The position numbers and the translations under genes are program-made. A stretch of DNA of 39,600 nucleotides from Bacillota bacterium. Lineage in GTDB: Bacteria; Bacillota; Clostridia; Peptostreptococcales; Anaerovoracaceae. The notes below the pieces were generated by a model. That model did not search any database. It saw only the letters and a list, made by a program, of their open reading frames with translations, and was not told the DNA's origin. Shown one piece after another: positions 26,731 to 33,904 of this stretch. Location: the NCBI GenBank assembly GCA_023415235.1, contig JAEZLP010000049.1, positions 1 through 39,600 of the forward strand. The letters run 5' to 3'. The first letter of the stretch is position 1; each line of letters begins with the position of its first letter.

Positions 26731-26869
26731 TTTCATATTGTCACAATTCGGCTCGCCATTTTTACCCAAAAAACAAACGTAGTCCATATGACGGTGTTTT
26801 TTGGTGCCGCTAAATAACCATGATTTCGGCATTAAAAAATGCCGCTCGCCTGCATTGGACAATATGAAA
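26731..26869 (+). repeat. 139-bp folded element between purH and purD
   Basis: The ends TTTCATATTGTC (26731-26742) and GACAATATGAAA (26858-26869) are perfect 12-bp inverted repeats. Inside are two further hairpins: CCAAAAAACA/TGTTTTTTGG (26766-26775 / 26795-26804) and CGGCATT-AAAA-AATGCCG (26827-26844). A third weak hairpin lies just outside (TTTGAATG/CATTCGAAA). No ORF is present in 26702-26969. The layout suggests a MITE-like insertion or a structured mRNA element. Confidence 0.6.
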
Positions 26870-26969
26870 GAATTATTTGAATGTTTCATTCGAAACCAAA
26901 CTCCCTTAGTAATATATAACTAATAATCACCGACGAAAACCACAGCGATTTACTGATTCAGGAGGACAT

Positions 26970-28256
26970 ATGAAAGTATTGATTGTCGGCGGGGGCGGCC
27001 GGGAGCATGCCATCGCCTGGAAGCTGGCCCAAAGCTGGAAGGTGGAAAAAATCTACTGCGCGCCCGGAAATGCCGGAATCGCGGAGGTGGCCGAATGCGT
27101 GGCCATCAAGGCGGAGGATGTGGAGGGAATCTGCGCCTTTGCCAAAGAGAAAAACATAGACCTGACGGTAATCGGACCGGAGGTTCCCCTTTCCCTGGGG
27201 ATCGTTGACGCCCTGGAAAAGGAGGGATTGAAAGCATTCGGCCCGAATCGGAAATGCGCGCAGCTGGAAGGCAGCAAGTCCTTTACAAAAGCATTTCTCG
27301 CAAGACATAACATCCCCACGGCAGGCTATAGGGAGTTTACCAACATCAGCGAGCTGAAAAAAGCCGTCGGTATTTTCGGTTATCCTATGGTCATCAAGGC
27401 GGACGGTCTGGCCGCGGGGAAGGGCGTTGTCATTGCAGGGGACCAGGAGACGGCGCTTCATGCCATCGATGAGATCATGGGAGATAGAATATTCGGAACG
27501 GCGGGGGATAAAATCGTCGTGGAAGAGTTTCTCGCGGGAATCGAGGCTTCCATGCTCTGCTTTGTGGATGAAAAGACCATCGTACCCATGGAATCCGCCC
27601 AAGACTATAAACGGATCTTCGACGGGGATAAGGGGCCGAATACCGGCGGTATGGGAACCTACTCTCCGAGCCTGATCTTCAACAATGAACTGGAAATGCA
27701 AATCCGGGAACGAATTTTGGACCCGACTCTGAAGGGATTCCAGAAGGACGGTCTGGATTTTAAAGGTGTCCTCTTTATCGGACTAATGATTACCGATGAC
27801 GGACCCAAGGTGATCGAATTCAACAACCGGTTTGGGGATCCGGAAACCCAGTCCGTACTGCCAAGAATGAAGTCGGATTTGCTGGATATCCTGCTTGCTG
27901 TGACGGAGAATCGGCTATCGGAGCAGACCATCGAGTGGAGTGATCAAAAAGCTGTCTGCGTCGTCATGGCCTCGGGCGGCTACCCTGGAAGCTATGAGAA
28001 GGGTCGGAAGATATCCGGACTGAAGAATGTGGAACGGGATATTCTCGTATTTCACAGCGGAACGAGATCCGTTGCCAACATCGATACGGGTGAGGGGGAA
28101 CCTTCGATTGTTACCGACGGGGGACGGGTGCTGGGAGTGACGGCTTTGGGAAACACCCATGAAGAGGCCAGACGGAAGGCTTACGAAAATGTGGAGAGGA
28201 TTCATTTTGAAGGGGCGCAGTACCGCAGGGACATCGGACGATTGAATGGGAAATGA
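26970..28256 (+). CDS. purD: GAR synthetase PurD
   Basis: The protein has 428 residues. It couples phosphoribosylamine and glycine using ATP. N-terminal VGGGGREHAIAWKLAQS, the ATP-grasp segment FGYPMVIKADGLAAGKGVVIA, the PNTGGMGTYSPS block and the EFNNRFGDPETQ metal site are all present. AGGAGG stands before the ATG. It is the last purine-synthesis gene in the window, 268 bases behind purH. Confidence 0.97.
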   Translation: MKVLIVGGGGREHAIAWKLAQSWKVEKIYCAPGNAGIAEVAECVAIKAEDVEGICAFAKEKNIDLTVIGPEVPLSLGIVDALEKEGLKAFGPNRKCAQLEGSKSFTKAFLARHNIPTAGYREFTNISELKKAVGIFGYPMVIKADGLAAGKGVVIAGDQETALHAIDEIMGDRIFGTAGDKIVVEEFLAGIEASMLCFVDEKTIVPMESAQDYKRIFDGDKGPNTGGMGTYSPSLIFNNELEMQIRERILDPTLKGFQKDGLDFKGVLFIGLMITDDGPKVIEFNNRFGDPETQSVLPRMKSDLLDILLAVTENRLSEQTIEWSDQKAVCVVMASGGYPGSYEKGRKISGLKNVERDILVFHSGTRSVANIDTGEGEPSIVTDGGRVLGVTALGNTHEEARRKAYENVERIHFEGAQYRRDIGRLNGK

Positions 28257-28310
28257 GAGAAAAATAATAGTGATTGTCGGAATAGGAATGGATTTGGAGG
28301 ATGCAGAGGA

Positions 28311-28661
28311 ATGTCATTTTCGGAGATCAGTATTTATCAGGTAAAACCGGATAAGACAAATGAGTTTGAAGCGATTATGCAAGACGCCTGTCAAATGATG
28401 AAAGCAATTGACGGTTGTCAATCGCTTCGACTGATACAGCGCACGCATTATATCAAGGATATGAATACGATTAAGGAAGGGCTGCAACCCGACAAGATTA
28501 CTCGTATTGTAAAATGTGTTCGCTATGCGCTCTACTGGGAATTCGACACGGATGAAAACTACGGTAAAGCTCAAAAACAGCTGTATGACACTCATTGGAA
28601 AGCGATAGAAAAGTGTTTGATTGTTCCGCATGATAAAATCCTGGGTGAAGTAATCATATAA
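28311..28661 (+). CDS. Small ABM-like (dimeric alpha/beta barrel) protein
   Basis: The protein has 116 residues. It begins SEISIYQVKPDKTNEFEAIMQDAC and contains a central YALYWEFDTDENYGKAQKQLY. That pattern of strand-helix-strand with Phe/Tyr-rich edges resembles the antibiotic-biosynthesis-monooxygenase (ABM) superfamily. No catalytic residues can be assigned. It lies 54 bases after purD on the same strand and may be co-transcribed by read-through. GGAGG is 10 bases upstream of the ATG. The real function is unknown. Confidence 0.6.
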   Translation: MSFSEISIYQVKPDKTNEFEAIMQDACQMMKAIDGCQSLRLIQRTHYIKDMNTIKEGLQPDKITRIVKCVRYALYWEFDTDENYGKAQKQLYDTHWKAIEKCLIVPHDKILGEVII

Positions 28662-28807
28662 AAGAAGCATTTGCTTAGTGTCGCATAATGAGATCTGCCA
28701 TCTTATTCTTCACTAAGTACGTAATACATTGAACTTTGCATCGTATATGAAAACAATGGCACAATCTGACAAATACTGGTTGTCGTAGAAGGAAAGGAGA
28801 AACGATT

Positions 28808-29128
28808 ATGTCAAAGATGAAGGAACTGTACGAAAAGGTAGCAGCGGACAGCACATTGCAGGACAAATTCGCTGCAATAATGGGAGGCGCTGAGGAAGCC
28901 GGAAAAGAAGCCACCGAAGAGAAGCTGACGGCCTTCGCAAGGGATGCCGGGTACGATGTGACGCTGGATGAAATGCGACAATTCTTCAAAGAACTGGAGG
29001 AGGCGGAACTGTCCGAGGCTGACCTTGATATGGTAGCCGGAGGGAAAGAGAAAAGCATCAAATATTCTGCTAACTGTTCTATAGACTGTACCCATACTAA
29101 TGGATCAAGACCATTAATGCTCTACTAG
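28808..29128 (+). CDS. Nif11-type RiPP precursor peptide
   Basis: The protein has 106 residues. Residues 1-79 look like a Nif11-family leader: amphipathic, Glu/Lys/Ala-rich helices (MKELYEKVAADSTLQDKF, then FARDAGYDVTLDEMRQFF), ending ELSEADLDMVAGG with the double-Gly cleavage site at 78-79. The remaining 27 residues would be the core, with Cys90 and Cys94 and six Ser/Thr. Such precursors are normally modified (for example by a LanM-type enzyme) and exported by a peptidase-containing ABC transporter, but no such genes are in this window. An AGGAGA site and a strong terminator bracket the gene. The natural product is unknown. Confidence 0.82.
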   Translation: MSKMKELYEKVAADSTLQDKFAAIMGGAEEAGKEATEEKLTAFARDAGYDVTLDEMRQFFKELEEAELSEADLDMVAGGKEKSIKYSANCSIDCTHTNGSRPLMLY

Positions 29129-29180
29129 TCAAAAATAAGATGGCTTATATCAACTGCTTGTAAACGAGGTTTCAAGGTTT

Positions 29181-29207
29181 GGCAGAGGTTCCCCTCTGCC
29201 GTTTTTT
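29181..29207 (+). terminator. Intrinsic terminator after the RiPP precursor
   Basis: GGCAGAGG-TTCC-CCTCTGCC is a perfect 8-bp stem with a 4-nt loop, followed by GTTTTTT. Confidence 0.93.
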
Positions 29208-29216
29208 ATTGTATAT

Positions 29217-29258
29217 CGATAAGTATTTATTGACAAACGATAAGTAATGGCATATGAT
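29217..29258 (+). promoter_or_regulatory. Strong promoter with 21-bp-spaced direct repeats
   Basis: A perfect TTGACA (29230-29235), a 17-base spacer and TATGAT (29253-29258). CGATAAGTA is repeated exactly at 29217-29225 and 29238-29246, 21 bp apart, on either side of the -35. The repeats look like an operator on one face of the helix. The next gene is the small membrane protein. Confidence 0.65.
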
Positions 29259-29324
29259 TGAGAAAAATATACAATATACAATATGGATGCAGTATCAAGT
29301 AAAATGTTAAGGGGGATTGACAAA

Positions 29325-29738
29325 GTGATTAAAAGATTGAATTTGTTGGGGATTTTTGATTTAATTTTAGCACTGGGAGCGATTTATACAGGGATAATGA
29401 TGATGGGTTCAAAAACGTTATTTACTGAATTTCCTCCGGAGTGGATACACAAGGTTCCTTTTGAAAGTTGGTTTGCTCCCGGTATCATTGCAATCGTTGT
29501 ATTTGGTTTGGGTAATATTATGGCGGCATATTTCAGCTTCAAGAAAAACAGCAAGCACCCGTGGCTGTTATCTGCTTTCATGGGCGGTATCTTCTTTACC
29601 AGTATGATTTTTCAAGTAATAATTTTAGGGGAATGGTACCTGGTAACTTTGGAATTTTTAGTTTTTAGTATAATTCAGCTTTCCCTGAGTGCATCTTATT
29701 TCAGAAGCTGCAGGAAACGGGATGCAGTTATGAAATAA
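29325..29738 (+). CDS. Small membrane protein, four predicted helices
   Basis: The protein has 137 residues if GTG 29325 is used. AAGGGGG lies 9 bases before that codon, while the ATG at 29283 has no visible ribosome binding site and would add 14 residues. Four hydrophobic segments are visible (LLGIFDLILALGAIYTGIM, APGIIAIVVFGLGNIMAAYF, LLSAFMGGIFFTSMIFQVII and TLEFLVFSIIQLSLSASYF). I do not recognise a family. It is the first gene after the TTGACA promoter, followed by an acetyltransferase gene, with which it may form an operon. Confidence 0.6.
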   Translation: MIKRLNLLGIFDLILALGAIYTGIMMMGSKTLFTEFPPEWIHKVPFESWFAPGIIAIVVFGLGNIMAAYFSFKKNSKHPWLLSAFMGGIFFTSMIFQVIILGEWYLVTLEFLVFSIIQLSLSASYFRSCRKRDAVMK

Positions 29739-29777
29739 TTGGAAAGTAAAGAATGAGAATTTTAGGAGGCGCTGAAT

Positions 29778-30221
29778 ATGGATGTTGAGTATAGATTATA
29801 TCGGGATAATGATTATAAAGACTTATTGAAAATGATATATTCGCTCTATAACGAGGATCCCGAAGGTGAGCCAATAAGTGAAAATAAAATAAATAATACG
29901 ATAAACGAGTATAAGAAAAATCCTCAGAAAATAAGCATTTATTTATTTAAAAAAGGTGATGAAAGCATTGGGTACGCTTTGCTGGTTTACTTTTGGAGCA
30001 ATGAATACGGAGGCAATATTCTTACAATTGATGAATTATATGTGACAGAAAAATACAGAAGCAAGGGGATAGCCACTAAATTCTTGAGCCATATCGAGAC
30101 CTTTGAAAACATTGTGGCTTTACAGCTGGAAACGACCCCTTCCAATCAAAGAGTATTGGAACATTATAAAAGATTAGGCTTTTTACCAAGTCATAATACG
30201 CATTTAATAAAGACTATTTAA
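29778..30221 (+). CDS. GNAT-family N-acetyltransferase
   Basis: The protein has 147 residues. LTIDELYVTEKYRSKGIATKFLSHIE is the acetyl-CoA pyrophosphate-binding motif A (R/Q-x-x-G-x-G/A type), followed by ALQLETTPSNQRVLEHYKRLGF (motif B). The acceptor is unknown. TTTTAGGAGG precedes the ATG. AT-rich codon use (AAA, ATA, TTA) sets it apart from the purine operon and resembles its two neighbours. Confidence 0.85.
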   Translation: MDVEYRLYRDNDYKDLLKMIYSLYNEDPEGEPISENKINNTINEYKKNPQKISIYLFKKGDESIGYALLVYFWSNEYGGNILTIDELYVTEKYRSKGIATKFLSHIETFENIVALQLETTPSNQRVLEHYKRLGFLPSHNTHLIKTI

Positions 30222-30328
30222 ATACGAATTTTTGTTCATTGTAGCGTTATTTTTCTGTACGAAATGAAACAAGAGGATATCAACGATCGACTGCTGTTTT
30301 TTTATCGATCAGTGCAGGGGGTGATGAA

Positions 30329-30889
30329 ATGAGCTTACATGGGACAAAACACTTGGAAACGGAAAGACTATATTTAAGGCCGGTTTCCGTAAAGGATGCC
30401 GAAATCCTTCACACAGAAATACTGGGCAATAAAGAACGCTTATATTACTTGGATTGGAATTACTCGGCAGATATTAATGCAACGAAAGCCTTTGTTGAAA
30501 ATATAATAAGCAACTATCAAAAAGAATTCTTTTTCTTTTGGTTGATAGAAGAAAAATTAACGCGAAATTTTATCGGATGCGTTATGGTCTGCAATTCAGA
30601 TATCAAAAGGCGTTTGGCAGAAATTGAATACGTGGCGGGCGAGAAAGCGCAAGGACACGGATATATCACGGAAGCCCTCAAGCGAGTGATTCAATATTTG
30701 ATTCAAGAAATAGGATATTACAGAATAGAAGGCGTGTGCAATATAGAAAACACAGCTTCGGCCAGAGTAATGGAAAAAGCGGGTATGGTTTTAGAAGGAA
30801 CACTGAGAGGAAGAGCATTAAACTTGAATGAAGCTGGAAATCCAGGTGATTTAAGAATATATTCGATCCTTTCTTCGGATTTAAAATAA
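30329..30889 (+). CDS. RimJ/RimL-type GNAT acetyltransferase
   Basis: The protein has 186 residues. It begins HLETERLYLRPVSVKDAE, the signature start of RimJ/RimL-like enzymes, and contains AEIEYVAGEKAQGHGYITEALKRVIQY (acetyl-CoA binding) and NIENTASARVMEKAGMVLEGTLRG. Relatives acetylate ribosomal-protein N-termini, antibiotics or other small amines; the target here is unknown. A GGGGGTG site precedes the ATG. Confidence 0.87.
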   Translation: MSLHGTKHLETERLYLRPVSVKDAEILHTEILGNKERLYYLDWNYSADINATKAFVENIISNYQKEFFFFWLIEEKLTRNFIGCVMVCNSDIKRRLAEIEYVAGEKAQGHGYITEALKRVIQYLIQEIGYYRIEGVCNIENTASARVMEKAGMVLEGTLRGRALNLNEAGNPGDLRIYSILSSDLK

Positions 30890-30919
30890 GCGCGCGATGA
30901 ATTATTACGGGGGATGGAA

Positions 30920-31045
30920 ATGTCAAAGCAAAAGATTACTACAAATCCTGAATGTGATGAAAAACCGTTTCGTGTCCAGCGAAATATTAAATTTATCGAT
31001 GATTCTCCGATCATAACTTCTTCCAAAACCTTTAATCGAAATTAA
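30920..31045 (+). CDS. 41-residue hypothetical ORF
   Basis: ATG 30920 is preceded by GGGGGATGGA, a plausible ribosome binding site, 30 bases behind the acetyltransferase stop. The 41 codons give a hydrophilic peptide (SKQKITTNPECDEKPFRVQR at its start) with one Cys and no membrane segment. I recognise no family. It may be a real small protein or a fortuitous frame. Confidence 0.35.
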   Translation: MSKQKITTNPECDEKPFRVQRNIKFIDDSPIITSSKTFNRN

Positions 31046-31075
31046 GAGGATTCGAGATGTTATCTTATGATAGGT

Positions 31076-31117
31076 CTGGCAACCAGCGATAAAACATGTT
31101 ATAATACGTAACATGTT
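31076..31117 (+). promoter_or_regulatory. marR promoter with overlapping palindromic operator
   Basis: AACATGTTA (31093-31101) and TAACATGTT (31109-31117) are perfect 9-bp inverted repeats with a 7-base spacer. The -10 TATAAT (31100-31105) starts at the edge of the left arm and runs into the spacer. CTGGCA (31076-31081) is a fair -35 with an 18-base spacer. A MarR dimer bound here would shut its own promoter. The predicted start lies near 31112. Confidence 0.72.
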
Positions 31118-31140
31118 AAGTATTTTTCGGGAGGCATGAA

Positions 31141-31578
31141 ATGTCTGATGCAAACAAAAATGTACGGCTCTTGTATCAACTGGGCAATTCCCTTGTAAAG
31201 CTTAGGAACAGGAAAGCTGAGGCTTTCGGACTGACTTCCGTGCAGATGGACGTTGTTGCATTCCTGCTGAAAAACAGGGATAAGGATGAAATCAACCAGC
31301 TTGATGTGCAAAAATATTTGGCGCTGTCACATCCGGCGGTTACAGGCATTATCCGGAGGACGGAAGAAAAAGGGTTTCTTAGACGCGAGCAGAGTTCAAG
31401 AGACGCCAGATATAACTGCCTGCATTTGACGGAGAAGGCGCTCGAGCTGGAAGATGTATTGGACCATGACGCAGCCGAAGTCGAAAAAATCGTCATGAAA
31501 AATATGTCGGCCGCAGAACAGGAAGAATTTCATCGGCTTCTGCTGCTTGCAATGGACAACATCAGGAGCACTGAATAA
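31141..31578 (+). CDS. MarR-family transcriptional regulator
   Basis: The protein has 145 residues. The winged-helix core is visible as LTSVQMDVVAFLLKN, QLDVQKYLALSHPAVTGIIRRTEEKGFLRREQS (recognition helix) and SRDARYNCLHLTEKA (wing). N- and C-terminal helices should form the dimer interface. It is the first gene of an operon with an MFS and an EamA transporter, so it probably represses their synthesis until a ligand binds. GGGAGG precedes the ATG. Confidence 0.92.
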   Translation: MSDANKNVRLLYQLGNSLVKLRNRKAEAFGLTSVQMDVVAFLLKNRDKDEINQLDVQKYLALSHPAVTGIIRRTEEKGFLRREQSSRDARYNCLHLTEKALELEDVLDHDAAEVEKIVMKNMSAAEQEEFHRLLLLAMDNIRSTE

Positions 31579-31624
31579 AAATTGGACATTATGAATGAAA
31601 GGCAAGATCGGAAAGGCTATTAAA

Positions 31625-32821
31625 ATGGATGGGACAAAATTATGGACGAAGGATTTTTTAATTGTTTCTTTTGTAAATTTCTTTGTTGCTCTGAACTATT
31701 ATTTATTAATGATAATAATTTCTGAATATGCAATGACGAGATTTGAAGCGCCGCCAAGCCTGGCGGGTCTCGCAGCGGGTATTTTTATTTTCGGCGCATT
31801 GGTCGCACGCTTGATTTCCGGAAGATGCATCGGACAAATAGGCCAAAGAAAGATTCTCTATTCAGGATTGGCGATAGGGCTGGTTACAACATTGCTCTAT
31901 TTTTTCGTCAACGGAATTCCTCTTCTGATCGTGATCCGATTTCTTCACGGGACCTCATTTGGCGTTGCCAGCACGGCCACAGGAACGATTGTCGCAAGCA
32001 TTGTTCCAAGGGAAAGGTGCGGCGAGGGCATTGGATACTACGGAATGAGCACACCGCTTGCCACAGCCATAGGTCCGTTTCTGGGCATGTATATTAGTCA
32101 AAACGCCGATTACAGCGCAATCTTTATGGTATGTTCAATTATTTCGGCTGCAAGCATCTTGATGGCGATATTTTTATCCGTAAAGGATGTAAAATTGACC
32201 AATAATCAATTGGAAGAAATGAAAGGATTTAAAATAGGCAGTTTTATTGAGCCCAAAGTAATCTCAATTGCCGTTACCAGCCTGGCAGTTTGTTTCTGCT
32301 ATTCAAGTGTTATTTCATTTCTTTCCGTATATGCAAAGGAAATCAATTTGGTGGATGCAGCAGGCTTCTTCTATATTGTATATGCGATTGTGGTCCTTGC
32401 TGCAAGACCGCTGATTGGCCGCTTGTTTGACAGCAAAGGAGAAAACCTGATCATGTATTCCGCCATCCTGTCATTTGCTATCGGTATGGTTGTATTTAGC
32501 AATGCCCGCTTTGGCTGGATGCTTCTGACCTCCGCCGCGTTGATCGGCTTCGGATTTGGGGCGGTTCAGACCGGCGGGCAAGCGATTGCGGTTAAATCAG
32601 CAGAACCGCATCGTATGGGTCTGGCGACTTCAACCTATTATATGTTATGCGATATTGGAATGGGAGCCGGGCCTTTGATCTATGGATTCATTATTCCGCT
32701 TGCCGGTTATAGAAGAATGTATACCGGTGTTGCAATTGCTTTAGCTGCTTGTATCCTGTTATACTATTTATTGCATGGGAAAAAAGCGGCTTGCAAGGGA
32801 AGCTTGGTTAAAATGGCCTGA
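31625..32821 (+). CDS. MFS transporter, drug/metabolite efflux type
   Basis: The protein has 398 residues from ATG 31625, chosen because GGAAAGG lies 8 bases upstream; the ATG at 31595 lacks a site. Twelve membrane helices are apparent. The MFS loop 2-3 motif appears as GRCIGQIGQRKILYSG, and a second copy as RPLIGRLFDSKGENLIMYS. RFLHGTSFGVASTATGTIVASIVPRERCGEGIGYYGMS resembles helix 4-5 of DHA-type transporters (YfcJ/YhhS-like). The substrate is unknown. Regulation is presumably by the MarR protein encoded just upstream. Confidence 0.87.
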   Translation: MDGTKLWTKDFLIVSFVNFFVALNYYLLMIIISEYAMTRFEAPPSLAGLAAGIFIFGALVARLISGRCIGQIGQRKILYSGLAIGLVTTLLYFFVNGIPLLIVIRFLHGTSFGVASTATGTIVASIVPRERCGEGIGYYGMSTPLATAIGPFLGMYISQNADYSAIFMVCSIISAASILMAIFLSVKDVKLTNNQLEEMKGFKIGSFIEPKVISIAVTSLAVCFCYSSVISFLSVYAKEINLVDAAGFFYIVYAIVVLAARPLIGRLFDSKGENLIMYSAILSFAIGMVVFSNARFGWMLLTSAALIGFGFGAVQTGGQAIAVKSAEPHRMGLATSTYYMLCDIGMGAGPLIYGFIIPLAGYRRMYTGVAIALAACILLYYLLHGKKAACKGSLVKMA

Positions 32822-32843
32822 CAATCGAGCAACGGAGGTTCCA

Positions 32844-33803
32844 ATGTCAAATAATACAGAGGATAAGAAGACCAAAATCAAAGTGTACACAGTCGCAATT
32901 ATATACACTCTGGCTGTCGGATTTTCATTTTTTGCAATTAAAATATGCGTCAACTACGCAGACTCTCTGCAAATACTATCATACAGATATGCATTTGCAC
33001 TGATTGGCGTTATTGCATGGTTAGGCGGCTGCAAAGCATTGGGCGTCTATCCGGAAAAGCCGCTCGGCAGACCAAGGATGAAGCTGTACCTTACAGCGGG
33101 CTTTTATATCGGATTTATGGCATTTCAGATTGTTTCCATGTTCTTTGCCACATCGATCGAAGGAGCGATCGTTTTTGCCATGGTCCCCATCTTTGCAAAG
33201 ATTATCGCCCGAATTTTTTTAGGAGAAAAATCCACACTTTTGCAAAATGCATTCGTGGGAATGACCGTTGCCGCTCTCATCGTTCTTATCATACTGAATG
33301 CGACTGATATATCCCTGTCGCTGCCAGGCATCATACTTATGACAATAGCCAGCATATCCATGGCGATCAGCAATGTATTTATGAGGTATGTCAGAGGAAC
33401 CTTTAAGCCGATTGAAATAACTACTACAATAACGATCGGCGGATTCATTCTCTTTAATGGTGTATCTGTCATAAGATCTGCAGTAACAGGAACATTGGGC
33501 GATTACTTTGAACCGCTTACTCATCCTCAGTTCCTGATTGCGATTGCCTTCCTGGGGATCTTCTGCATATTGCTGTCGGCGCAATTTATGGCATATATGC
33601 TGGCGCATATGGAAATCGTACAATCAACGATTTTTGGAAATGCATCCACGGCGATATCTATTGTTGCAGGAGCAGTAGTATTAGGAGAACCTCTGCAGTG
33701 GTATCACATAATATGTGTGGCCCTAATCATTGCAGGCGTCATTGGAATTACCATTGCTCCGGCTCCCGCAGAAAACAGCGGAAAGAAATTGAAAATGAAA
33801 TAA
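32844..33803 (+). CDS. EamA-family (DMT) transporter
   Basis: The protein has 319 residues from ATG 32844 (CGGAGG just upstream), 22 bases after the MFS gene and so in the marR operon. About ten hydrophobic helices form two EamA halves (about 15-150 and 165-305); the first contains ALIGVIAWLGG and the second ends ISIVAGAVVLGEPLQWYHIICVALIIAGVIGI. It is likely an exporter of a metabolite or toxic compound; the substrate is unknown. Confidence 0.86.
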   Translation: MSNNTEDKKTKIKVYTVAIIYTLAVGFSFFAIKICVNYADSLQILSYRYAFALIGVIAWLGGCKALGVYPEKPLGRPRMKLYLTAGFYIGFMAFQIVSMFFATSIEGAIVFAMVPIFAKIIARIFLGEKSTLLQNAFVGMTVAALIVLIILNATDISLSLPGIILMTIASISMAISNVFMRYVRGTFKPIEITTTITIGGFILFNGVSVIRSAVTGTLGDYFEPLTHPQFLIAIAFLGIFCILLSAQFMAYMLAHMEIVQSTIFGNASTAISIVAGAVVLGEPLQWYHIICVALIIAGVIGITIAPAPAENSGKKLKMK

Positions 33804-33904
33804 ACGCTTGTATGGTGACAGGAAAAACATATCTATTTGGAATGATCCATTGTGAATGGAAATGGGTATAAATACAAAGTAAGGCAAGTGAAAGGATGGT
33901 TTTT

